A DNA stretch of 23,177 bases from UBA6912 sp041611095 (GTDB taxonomy: Bacteria > Actinomycetota > Acidimicrobiia > Spongiisociales > UBA5794), in NCBI GenBank assembly GCA_041611095.1, contig JBFINP010000047.1:1-23177 (forward strand). Reading direction: 5' to 3'. Positions 15,390 to 21,953 of this stretch are shown here, one piece after another. The first letter of the stretch is position 1, and the number at the start of each line of letters is the position of its first letter. The position numbers and the translations under genes are program-made. The notes beneath the pieces were generated by a model. That model saw only the letters and a program-made list of their open reading frames with translations. It was not told the DNA's origin and did no database searches.

Positions 15390-17039
15390 TCACTCCTCGT
15401 CGAGCGACTCCACCTTGGCGAACAGCGGATCGAGCGGGGCGAGCACGAAGCCCGGCTTCGGGTGGGACCACTCCCATCGCTGTTCGGCGCCGGGCAAACC
15501 GAACGCCTCCATCACCTCGGACGACGTGAACGGGAGGTAGGGGGCGAGCATCGTGGCCAAGCCGGCGATGGCGTCGAGGGCGACGCTCAGCGTCGTACCG
15601 GTCCTCTTCATGTCCGTCTTGGCCGTCTTCCACGGTTCGGCATCGCTCAGGTATGCATTCACGGCCTGAGCCGTTGCCATGGACGCGGCGAGGCCGGCAC
15701 GCAGCCGGACCGCCCGAATGTGGCCGGCGACCTGGTCGAAGCCTGCGGCGACGGTAGCGTGCAGCGCTTCGTCCGCCTCAGTGACGTCGCCCCGCTCCGG
15801 AACCACGCCGTCGAAGTAGCGATGGGTCATCGCGACGACACGGTTCACCAGGTTCCCCCACGTGGCGACGAGCTCTTCGTTGATGCGACGCACCATCTCG
15901 TCGTCGTACAGGTCGGTGTCGTTGGTCTCCGGGAGGCTCGTGGCGATCGCATAGCGCAGCGAGTCCGGCTGGAAGCGCTCGAGGTACCACTGAAGGGATC
16001 GGCCCACGCCACGAGACTTCGATGCCTTCTCACCACCAAAGGTCACGTACTGGTTGGCCGGAACGTCGGTAGGCAGGTTGAGACCGCCATGACCCATGAG
16101 TAGCGCCGGCCAGTACACGGCGTGGAACGGCACGTTGTCCTTCCCGATGAAGTAATACGACTCCGCTGCCGGATCCGTCCACCACGCCTTCCATGCATCG
16201 GGCTCGCCCCTGCGCTCGGCCCACTCCTGCGGCGCCGAGAAGTAGCCCATCACCGCTTCCCACCAAACGTAGATCGACTTGCCGGGTCCCAGATCGTCGA
16301 CGGGGAGCGGGATACCCCAATCCAGATCCCGGGTGAACGATCGGTCATGAAGTCCGTCCTGGACCATGCCGATGGCGAAGTTGACGACGTGGGGGCGCCA
16401 TCCCTTGCGGCTACGCAGCCACTCGAGCAACGGTTCCTGGAAGGCGCTCAGCTTCCAGTAGTAGTGCTCGGTCTCCCGCAGCACCGGGGCGGAACCCGAC
16501 AGCTTGCTGCGCGGAGCGATCAGGTCGATGGGATCGAGGGTCCTCCCGCAGTTGTCGCACTGGTCTCCCCGGGCATGGTCGTAGCCGCAATGGGGACACG
16601 TCCCTTCGATGTAGCGGTCGGGCAGGAACCGTTGCTCCTGTTCGTCATAGAACTGCTCGATCGTCTTGCGGTACAGGTAGCCGTTCTCGAGCAGCTTCAG
16701 AAAGAACTCTTGCGCCACCCGGGCGTGGGTCTCGGTGCCGGTGGTCGTGTAGAGGTCGAACTGGATGCCCAGCGAGTCCCAGTACCCGAGGAACTCGGGG
16801 TGGTAGCGGTCGACGATCTCCTGCGGCGTGACGCCCTCCTGCTCGGCCTTGACCGTGATCGGGGTTCCGTGGACGTCGGAACCGGAGACCATGAGCACGT
16901 CGTTCCCGGCCGCCCGGTGGAACCGGGCGAAGATGTCGGGCGGCAGGTAGGCGCCGGCGACGTGGCCGAGATGCAGCGAACCCTGCGCATATGGCCAGGC
17001 CACGGCGACGAGGATCTTGCGGGGTGTCGGTGACGTCAC
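15390..17039 (-). CDS. metG: Methionyl-tRNA synthetase
   Basis: MetG charges tRNA-Met. The 549 residues carry a class I catalytic core: AWPYAQGSLHLGHVAGAYLP (14-33) with the HIGH-type HLGH at 23-26, a zinc knuckle C148/C151/C161/C164 (CPHC...CDNC), DVHGTP, WGIPLPVDD, IYVWWEAVMGY and the KMSKS-type loop GGEKASKSRGVG (335-346). Met of KMSKS is Ala here. The C-terminal anticodon-binding helical domain is present but there is no EMAP/Trbp111-like extension, so the protein is the short form. The start is GTG 17039 with GGAG six bases upstream. It is the first gene of the minus-strand run and has its own candidate promoter. Confidence 0.96.
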   Translation of the reverse strand: MTSPTPRKILVAVAWPYAQGSLHLGHVAGAYLPPDIFARFHRAAGNDVLMVSGSDVHGTPITVKAEQEGVTPQEIVDRYHPEFLGYWDSLGIQFDLYTTTGTETHARVAQEFFLKLLENGYLYRKTIEQFYDEQEQRFLPDRYIEGTCPHCGYDHARGDQCDNCGRTLDPIDLIAPRSKLSGSAPVLRETEHYYWKLSAFQEPLLEWLRSRKGWRPHVVNFAIGMVQDGLHDRSFTRDLDWGIPLPVDDLGPGKSIYVWWEAVMGYFSAPQEWAERRGEPDAWKAWWTDPAAESYYFIGKDNVPFHAVYWPALLMGHGGLNLPTDVPANQYVTFGGEKASKSRGVGRSLQWYLERFQPDSLRYAIATSLPETNDTDLYDDEMVRRINEELVATWGNLVNRVVAMTHRYFDGVVPERGDVTEADEALHATVAAGFDQVAGHIRAVRLRAGLAASMATAQAVNAYLSDAEPWKTAKTDMKRTGTTLSVALDAIAGLATMLAPYLPFTSSEVMEAFGLPGAEQRWEWSHPKPGFVLAPLDPLFAKVESLDEE

Positions 17040-17069
17040 GAGGTCTCCGCTGACGGGTGGGAAGCCAGG

Positions 17070-17097
17070 ATGGTACCAGTGGGCCTGAGCGGTCCAA
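17070..17097 (-). promoter_or_regulatory. Candidate promoter of the metG operon
   Basis: On the minus strand TTGGAC (17097-17092) and TACCAT (17075-17070) are 16 bp apart, with TGG before the -10 as in extended -10 promoters. The predicted start lies about 23 nt before the metG GTG, leaving room for GGAG. The core TGGTACCAT resembles the TGGTACCCT element before the bL37 gene. Confidence 0.5.
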
Positions 17098-17132
17098 CGA
17101 GGTCACTCCGGCCCACGGTCGCCGCTCACGGT

Positions 17133-17160
17133 TTGTGCTCGCGATGATCGCCCCTAGAGT
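17133..17160 (+). promoter_or_regulatory. Candidate promoter of the AbrB-type gene
   Basis: TTGTGC (17133-17138) and TAGAGT (17155-17160) are separated by 16 bp and point away from metG. The predicted start is near 17167, giving a leader of about 80 nt. A direct repeat of ATTCGA at 17192 and 17210 (18 bp apart) lies in the leader and could be bound by the product, though that is a guess. Confidence 0.45.
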
Positions 17161-17166
17161 CCACGC

Positions 17167-17187
17167 CCGAGGGACCTCGGCTCGAGG
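17167..17187 (+). other. Two mutually exclusive hairpins in the abrB-type leader
   Basis: CCGAG-GGAC-CTCGG (17167-17180) and CCTCG-GCT-CGAGG (17175-17187) share the CCTCG segment, so only one can form at a time. Both stems are 5 bp and G+C-rich. They sit at the predicted transcript start. No T-run follows, so classic attenuation is not supported. Confidence 0.3.
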
Positions 17188-17245
17188 GGGAATTCGAGAC
17201 CGGGGGCGCATTCGAACTGTTGGGGAGAACAGGCAGGGAGCGCCC

Positions 17246-17485
17246 GTGAACATTGGCATGGTACGGAAGATCGACGACCTGGGGCGGATCGTCGTTCCAG
17301 CAGAAACGCGTCGTTTGTTCAACATCCACGAAGGCGACGAGCTTGCGATCGCAGTCGAAGGAGATGCGATCGTCATCAGGAAGCTCGATGCATCATGCGT
17401 CTTCTGCGGGTCTACGAGCGATGTGAGCCCGTTCAAAGAGCGCGGCCTGTGCGCTCGATGTCGCAAGGAGCTGTCAGGAAGCTGA
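17246..17485 (+). CDS. AbrB/SpoVT-type DNA-binding regulator with C-terminal zinc ribbon
   Basis: This is a 79-residue cytoplasmic regulator. Residues 1-48 are a swapped-hairpin AbrB domain: GMVRKIDDLGRIVVPAETRR (4-23) is very close to the N-terminus of Bacillus AbrB/SpoVT, then INEGD-like HEGDELAIAVEGDAIVIRK. Residues 51-72 have two CxxC pairs (C51/C54 and C69/C72), probably binding zinc. GTG 17246 has GGGAG five bases before it, better than upstream starts in frame, which lack conserved sequence. Targets are unknown. The last 12 bp overlap the convergent rsmI end, and the promoter region is shared back-to-back with metG. Confidence 0.88.
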   Translation: MNIGMVRKIDDLGRIVVPAETRRLFNIHEGDELAIAVEGDAIVIRKLDASCVFCGSTSDVSPFKERGLCARCRKELSGS

Positions 17486-18325
17486 CGCTCCGTCGTCCGG
17501 ATCGGCAGCCGAGAGCGCGAGCTGGTACAACGAGCGTCGGCTGACACCGTGGCGAAGCGCGGCCTCGCGCACGGCGTCCGAGAGGGAAACGCCTGCTCCG
17601 CGGGCTTCCGCGACCTGGGCCAGCGCGCTCTCCATGCTCGGAACCGGCGGCGGGGCGCCCTCGATCACGAGGGTGTACTCCCCACGCGGCGTCTCGGCGG
17701 ACCACCGGGCCGAGGCCTCGCCCAGCGTCGACCACGTCAGCTCCTCATGCAGCTTGCTGAGCTCTCGCCCCACCATCACGCCGCGATGCTCACCGAGCGC
17801 CCCTGCGAGATCCGCCAGATCCCGGCCGACGCGGCTCGTCGCCGAGAAGACGACGATGGTCCTTCTCTCGAGGGCGAGATCGGCGAGGACATCGCTCCGC
17901 TCCCTTCCCCGTCGCGGCAGGAAGCCCTCGAACACGAAGCGGTCTGCGTTGAGGCCGGAGACGGCCAGCGCCGCTGTGACGGCACTCGGGCCGGGGATCA
18001 CCTCGACGGTCGCACCGCAGTCGCGGGCGATCCGCACGGCGGCGACGCCGGGATCGGAAACACCGGGCGTTCCCGCATCGGACACGAGGGCAACCGTCTC
18101 TCCGCCATCGAGCCGATCCCGCAACTCACCCGCCCGACGCTCCTCGTTGCCGACGAAGAACGACACGAGGGGTTTGATGACGCCGAAGTGGCGGAGCAGC
18201 GTGCTCGTGCGCCTCGTGTCCTCCGCAAACACGACATCCGCCCGCTCGAGCGCTTCGCCGAGGCGGGGCGCCGCATCACCCAGATTGCCGATCGGCGTGG
18301 CGCAAACGATCAATCTCCCCGGCAC
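17474..18325 (-). CDS. rsmI: 16S rRNA (cytidine1402-2'-O)-methyltransferase
   Basis: RsmI methylates the ribose of C1402 in the 30S P site using SAM. The 283 residues contain LIVCATPIGNLGDAAPR (5-21), VVFAEDTRRTSTLLRHFG (31-48), the family signature VALVSDAGTPGVSDPG (78-93), VEVIPGPSAVTAALAVSG, and FEGFLPRRGRER. The C-terminal LSDAVREAALRHGVSRRSLYQLAL is the small helical domain found in many family members. I start at GTG 18325 because homology begins there; the Shine-Dalgarno is poor. The start lies 16 bp inside the end of the DUF192-like gene, so it may be reached by coupling. A TATGCT six bases upstream could instead give a leaderless mRNA. Confidence 0.94.
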   Translation of the reverse strand: MPGRLIVCATPIGNLGDAAPRLGEALERADVVFAEDTRRTSTLLRHFGVIKPLVSFFVGNEERRAGELRDRLDGGETVALVSDAGTPGVSDPGVAAVRIARDCGATVEVIPGPSAVTAALAVSGLNADRFVFEGFLPRRGRERSDVLADLALERRTIVVFSATSRVGRDLADLAGALGEHRGVMVGRELSKLHEELTWSTLGEASARWSAETPRGEYTLVIEGAPPPVPSMESALAQVAEARGAGVSLSDAVREAALRHGVSRRSLYQLALSAADPDDGASAS

Positions 18326-18690
18326 AAACCGAGCATAGGACGGGCCGTGAGACACAGCCCTATCGCCGGAAGGGGATCGCCGGGCGGCAGCTCGAGGACG
18401 AGGTCCGCCCCTGCCAGGACGGTGCGGCGCCCCGGTTCGAGCCGCCGAATCTCGACAACCCGCCCGGTTCGCTCCAGCCCCACCACACCGAGGGCGTGTG
18501 CCATTCCCCGGCCGTGGACTCCCGATCCCGCCATCAGCAGCCCGGTTCCGACACTCAACGGAGCGAGGCCGCGAAAGCGCCTCCATGGACCGAACGCCGC
18601 GATGACCGGCGGTGACTGCCAACCCCCGTCGGCGGCGGCCAGCCTGACGATGTGGGGCAGGCGGCGCCGGCCTGGTACCCTCTGGCACAT
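18310..18690 (-). CDS. DUF192-like protein
   Basis: I read up to 126 residues. The family, as I know it, is a small beta-barrel domain of unknown function. Matches in order: WRRFRGLAPLSVGTGLLMAG (36-55) for the R-x-R-GL block, SGVHGRGMAHALGVVGL (56-72) for the H-T-x-GM-x-x-x-LDVVF block, GRVVEIRRLEPGRR (77-90), and ADLVLELPPGD (95-105) for the late LEL-x-x-G motif. The first 35 residues are not conserved and have no Shine-Dalgarno, so the start is uncertain: ATG 18690 is the only ATG before the domain, and its CAT interleaves with the bL37 ATG on the other strand. The end overlaps rsmI by 16 bp, implying an operon. No signal peptide is visible, whereas many DUF192 proteins are exported. Confidence 0.62.
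   Translation of the reverse strand: MCQRVPGRRRLPHIVRLAAADGGWQSPPVIAAFGPWRRFRGLAPLSVGTGLLMAGSGVHGRGMAHALGVVGLERTGRVVEIRRLEPGRRTVLAGADLVLELPPGDPLPAIGLCLTARPMLGLCRGD
18676..18681 (+). promoter_or_regulatory. Candidate -10 of a leaderless bL37 mRNA
   Basis: TGGTACCCT gives TACCCT (TANNNT) with an upstream TG, ending 7 bp before the ATG at 18689. That spacing would put the transcript start on the A of ATG. There is no Shine-Dalgarno in between. No good -35 is visible at 16-18 bp. Confidence 0.5.
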
Positions 18691-18772
18691 GGCCAAGGCA
18701 AAGCGGCGCAAGCTTCGCGCCCGTCGTAACAAGGCGAACCACGGCCGCCGTCCCAACGCCGGACGCGGCTGA
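18689..18772 (+). CDS. Large-subunit ribosomal protein bL37 (27 residues)
   Basis: This short, very basic product begins MAKAKRRKLRARR and ends NKANHGRRPNAGRG; 12 of its 27 residues are Lys or Arg. The KANHG(K/R)RPNA block is what I recall from the tiny ribosomal protein bL37 seen in mycobacterial 50S structures, which is 24 residues long and ends the same way. It should bind 23S rRNA in the mature ribosome. The ATG has no ribosome site but a TACCCT -10 element 7 bp before it, consistent with leaderless translation. The start codon interleaves with the CAT of the divergent DUF192-like frame. Such genes are often missed by gene callers because of length. The upstream in-frame extension to 17549 is antisense to rsmI and is not coding. 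Confidence 0.85.
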   Translation: MAKAKRRKLRARRNKANHGRRPNAGRG

Positions 18773-18885
18773 TTCGTCGCGGCTCCCGTCCGGGTGCGTC
18801 GCTCACCCCGACCGCAGGAGTCGCTTTCGCGCGCGCTCCTCGTCACGCCCGTCAGCGTAGGGACCCAGGAGAGCCCTAGGAAGGG

Positions 18886-20292
18886 TCAGGGCGCCGACAC
18901 CTGGTCACGGAGCGCTCGCCCGGCAGCCACATCACCCGATATCACAACGACGAGCCCGTCACCGGCGCGGTCGACGTACACGTACGGCCCTTCTGCCGTC
19001 GTTGGAGCCACGGTGGTCGTCTCGCCGCCCTCCGGCGTCTCGCCGTCGACGGGAGCGAGCCCGACGAACTCGACGCCGCCTCCCACCGCCACCGGCTCCG
19101 CCAACCCCATCACGAGGGTGGCGTGGTCGATGAAGGCCTGTGCGACCTCGAAGGCATCGCCCGAGCTGTCACCGCGGTACAGGTAGACGAAGGCGACATC
19201 GTCGGCGTCGGTGAGGGTCACGAATGCATCGGCGCCCCAGCCATCCGTGATCTGGGAGAGGAGCCCCGGCGGCGCCGCCGCGCTGAGCACACCACGAAGC
19301 CCGAGCTCGCCGAGAGACCCGGCGTCCTGAACCGTGTAGCCGGCCACGGTCACGTCGGGCGGCTCGATGGTCGTGACCCGCTCGCCCGCGAGGTAGCGCT
19401 CCGGATGGGTGATCAGCTCCGTCGACAATGCATCGGTCGAGTAGGCGGCGTCGAGCGCGGCCAGCCCTCCGTCGTCGAGGAGCGCGGTCACGAACGTGAG
19501 GCCGGCATCGGTGGGGAATGCGAGCTCGGCACCGAGAAATGCGGGTTCGGGCGATCGAGCGAAACCCTCCTCGACGGCGGCGGCTTCCACACGAGTCGTG
19601 TCGGGCAAACCCTCGAGGTATCGCAGCTGTGAGGTGACGGCGTCTGCCTGAACCAGGGCAGCCAGCGCCTCGGCCTCGTCGTAGCGCCCGTTCGCCGTCA
19701 GCCGCGCGAGGCGCATCGAGTGGAGGTGGTACTGGTCCGTGACCGCCGCTGTCAGAGCGGCGACGATTGCGCTGCGCTGGACCGGTCCCGGCTCGGCGCT
19801 GTCCGCCGTCACCACGACCTCGCCCGCCTCGCCGTCGTAGTAGGCGGTGACGGGGGTGGAGGCGACACGCATGAGGATGGCGTTGAGATCTTCGGCGCTC
19901 GTGAGGAGTCCGAGCAGCCGGTGCAGCCTCGTCTCGACGGAGAGCGCCACCGGATCGAGGAGGCTATCGACGAAGGCGCTCCTTCGCTGCTCGAAATCGT
20001 CGGCGGCCATGAGGGCGATCGCCGGGGGCGACAGGAACGAGAGCCCACGCAGGATCTCGGTCTCGGTCTGCAGGTCGGCCAGGAGCTGCTCGAATTGATC
20101 CGCTATACCCCCATCGATCCCGTCGCCGACCGTGATGGCGCGCTCGGTCGTGGTACGAACGGTGACGTTGATCGTCGTGCTGGTTGGTGTCGCCGTCGTG
20201 GCCGGAGCACCTTCGTCACCCGTGCAGGACACGAGAACGACAGCGAACGCAGTGAGGAGGATGGAGCCACGAGCCCCTCGAAGCAGCGGCAT
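18886..20292 (-). CDS. Secreted lipoprotein, degenerate metallopeptidase-like
   Basis: The 468-residue product starts with a lipoprotein signal peptide: MPLLRGARGSILLTAFAVVL then VSC with the lipobox Cys at 23. A Thr-rich linker (30-50) follows, so it is anchored outside the membrane. The body is mostly acidic. Several motifs in order recall a family of predicted secreted HExxH peptidases: YYDGEAGEVVV (151-161), an aligned AALTAAVTDQ (178-187) where the family has HELTHALQDQ, ALVQADAV (212-219) for the EGDA site, HPERYL (296-301), GSLGELGL (325-332) and GWGADAF (351-357). Both zinc His and the Glu are Ala here, so catalysis is unlikely. The family link is from memory and unconfirmed. It is monocistronic, with a TACCCT -10 eight bases before the ATG, and diverges from the sulfatase. 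Confidence 0.8.
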   Translation of the reverse strand: MPLLRGARGSILLTAFAVVLVSCTGDEGAPATTATPTSTTINVTVRTTTERAITVGDGIDGGIADQFEQLLADLQTETEILRGLSFLSPPAIALMAADDFEQRRSAFVDSLLDPVALSVETRLHRLLGLLTSAEDLNAILMRVASTPVTAYYDGEAGEVVVTADSAEPGPVQRSAIVAALTAAVTDQYHLHSMRLARLTANGRYDEAEALAALVQADAVTSQLRYLEGLPDTTRVEAAAVEEGFARSPEPAFLGAELAFPTDAGLTFVTALLDDGGLAALDAAYSTDALSTELITHPERYLAGERVTTIEPPDVTVAGYTVQDAGSLGELGLRGVLSAAAPPGLLSQITDGWGADAFVTLTDADDVAFVYLYRGDSSGDAFEVAQAFIDHATLVMGLAEPVAVGGGVEFVGLAPVDGETPEGGETTTVAPTTAEGPYVYVDRAGDGLVVVISGDVAAGRALRDQVSAP

Positions 20293-20300
20293 GGCCCCGC

Positions 20301-20306
20301 AGGGTA
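20301..20306 (-). promoter_or_regulatory. Candidate -10 of the lipoprotein gene
   Basis: GGTACCCT on the minus strand gives TACCCT 8 bp before ATG 20292, with no ribosome site between. The same 8-mer GGTACCCT precedes the bL37 gene, which supports it as a real promoter element of a leaderless transcript. Confidence 0.45.
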
Positions 20307-20396
20307 CCGCCGGAGCAGTCGAACGACCGCCTCGAGCCGGCGGCCGCACGAAGCGCCCCGGACAGGCTCGCCCTGCCCGCGGCCGTCGCTCTCGAC

Positions 20397-20429
20397 TAGG
20401 TTCGAGTTCCTGCGCGCAACAACAAGGAG
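20397..20429 (+). promoter_or_regulatory. Candidate -10 and ribosome site of the sulfatase gene
   Basis: TAGGTT (20397-20402) could be a -10 element, and AAGGAG (20424-20429) lies six bases before the GTG at 20436. The clear Shine-Dalgarno fixes the GTG start. No -35 is obvious in the G+C-rich stretch upstream. Confidence 0.45.
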
Positions 20430-20435
20430 CTTCAC

Positions 20436-21926
20436 GTGCCGAACGGCAAGCCGAACATTCTCGTCCTGTGGGGGGACGACATCGGGATCACGAATCTGAG
20501 TTGCTACAGCGATGGACTGATGGGCTATCGCACCCCCAACATCGATCGTGTCGCCAACGAAGGTGTCCGCTTCACCGATTACTACGGAGAGCAATCGTGT
20601 ACGGCCGGTCGCGCCGCATTCATCACGGGCCAGAACCCCTACCGCACTGGTCTCACGAAGGTTGGGCTCCCGGGTTCCGACCTCGGCCTCCGTGACGAGG
20701 ACCCCACCATCGCAACCGCGCTCAAGGCGCAGGGATACACAACGGGGCAGTTCGGCAAGAACCACCTCGGTGACCGAGACGAATTCCTACCGACCAACCA
20801 CGGCTTCGACGAGTTCTTCGGCAATCTCTACCACCTCAACGCCGAGGAGGAGCCCGAGCACGCCGACTACCCGGATCCCGAACGCTTCCCAAACTTCCGC
20901 GACCGCTTCGGCCCTCGCGGCGTCATCCACAGCTATGCCGACGGCCGGATCGAGGACACCGGTCCCTTGACCAAGAAGCGCATGGAGACGATCGACAACG
21001 AGATTCTCCCCGAGGCCCAGCGGTTCATCCGCGACGCTCACGAGGACGGTACGCCGTTCTTCGTCTGGTTCAACACCACCGGCATGCACTTCCGTACGCA
21101 CGTGAGCGACGACATTCGGGGCCAGGCAGGGATGTGGCAGTCGGTGTACCACGACGCCATGGTCGAGCACGACAAACGGATCGGCCGCATGCTCGATCTG
21201 CTCGACGAGCTGGGCATTGCCGACGACACCATCGTTGTCTACAGCACCGACAACGGCGTACACATGAACACCTGGCCCGACGCCGGCATGACTCCGTTCC
21301 GCAACGAGAAGAACTCCAACTGGGAGGGTGCCTACCGCGTTCCTGCGATGGTGCGGTGGCCCGGCCACATCCCGGCAGGCGTCGTCCTGAACGGCATCAT
21401 GAGCCACAACGACTGGTTCGTCACGTTCCTCGCCGCTGCCGGCGATCCAGACATCGCCGACAAACTCAAGGCGGGGCACGACCTGAACGGCACGACCTAC
21501 AAAGTGCATCTGGACGGGTTCAACCAACTGCCGTACCTCACCGGCGAGGTCGATGACGGCCCTCGCAACTACTTCTTCTACGTTTCCGACGACGGCGATC
21601 TCACAGCGCTCCGCTACTACCACTGGAAGTTCGTCTTCATGGAGCAACGGGCCCAAGGCACCCTTCAGATCTGGGCGGAGCCGTTCACGGAGTTGCGCGT
21701 GCCCAAGCTGTTCAACCTGAGAACGGATCCCTTCGAGCGGGCCGACATCACTTCGAACACGTACTACGACTGGCTCATCGATCGGGCTTACCTCATGGTT
21801 CCAGCGCAAGTCTTCGTAGCCCAGATGGCGGCAACCCTCGCCGAGTTCCCGTCACGTCAGGAGCCGGCGAGCTTCACGGTCGGCAAGTTGCTGGAGAAGC
21901 TGAAGGCGGGGATGCCGAGCTCCTGA
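20436..21926 (+). CDS. Type I (formylglycine) arylsulfatase
   Basis: It hydrolyses sulfate esters with a formylglycine made from Cys. The 496 residues start directly with PNILVLWGDDIGITNLSCYS, giving metal ligands D14 and D15. The signature SCTAGRAAFITGQ (54-66) has the modifiable Cys55 and Arg59 in a CxAxR form instead of the common CxPxR. Further expected residues are FGKNHLG (K109, H111), H218 in TTGMHFR, STDNG (D272, N273) and K292. There is no signal peptide, so it should be cytoplasmic unless exported another way. The start is GTG 20436 with AAGGAG. The formylglycine-generating enzyme gene faces it 24 bp away. The substrate cannot be told; phosphonate monoester hydrolase-like activity is a remote alternative. 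Confidence 0.94.
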   Translation: MPNGKPNILVLWGDDIGITNLSCYSDGLMGYRTPNIDRVANEGVRFTDYYGEQSCTAGRAAFITGQNPYRTGLTKVGLPGSDLGLRDEDPTIATALKAQGYTTGQFGKNHLGDRDEFLPTNHGFDEFFGNLYHLNAEEEPEHADYPDPERFPNFRDRFGPRGVIHSYADGRIEDTGPLTKKRMETIDNEILPEAQRFIRDAHEDGTPFFVWFNTTGMHFRTHVSDDIRGQAGMWQSVYHDAMVEHDKRIGRMLDLLDELGIADDTIVVYSTDNGVHMNTWPDAGMTPFRNEKNSNWEGAYRVPAMVRWPGHIPAGVVLNGIMSHNDWFVTFLAAAGDPDIADKLKAGHDLNGTTYKVHLDGFNQLPYLTGEVDDGPRNYFFYVSDDGDLTALRYYHWKFVFMEQRAQGTLQIWAEPFTELRVPKLFNLRTDPFERADITSNTYYDWLIDRAYLMVPAQVFVAQMAATLAEFPSRQEPASFTVGKLLEKLKAGMPSS

Positions 21927-21953
21927 CGACGACCGCGCCGCGGCTGTGCGTCA
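21924..21953. terminator. Dyad between the convergent sulfatase and FGE genes
   Basis: TGACG (21924-21928) pairs with CGTCA (21949-21953), with an inner CCG/CGG pair. The outer arms contain the two stop codons themselves. It could act as a weak two-way terminator, but there is no T-run on either side, so the call is tentative. Confidence 0.3.

Noticed and set aside
17549..18688. In-frame upstream extension of the bL37 gene
   Set aside because: It is antisense to rsmI and the DUF192-like gene; a 407-residue form would bury the conserved 27-residue protein at its end.
18773..18885. Possible terminator hairpin (GACCC/GGGTC) between bL37 and the lipoprotein gene
   Set aside because: The loop is long, there is no T-run, and the G+C-rich context gives such pairs by chance.
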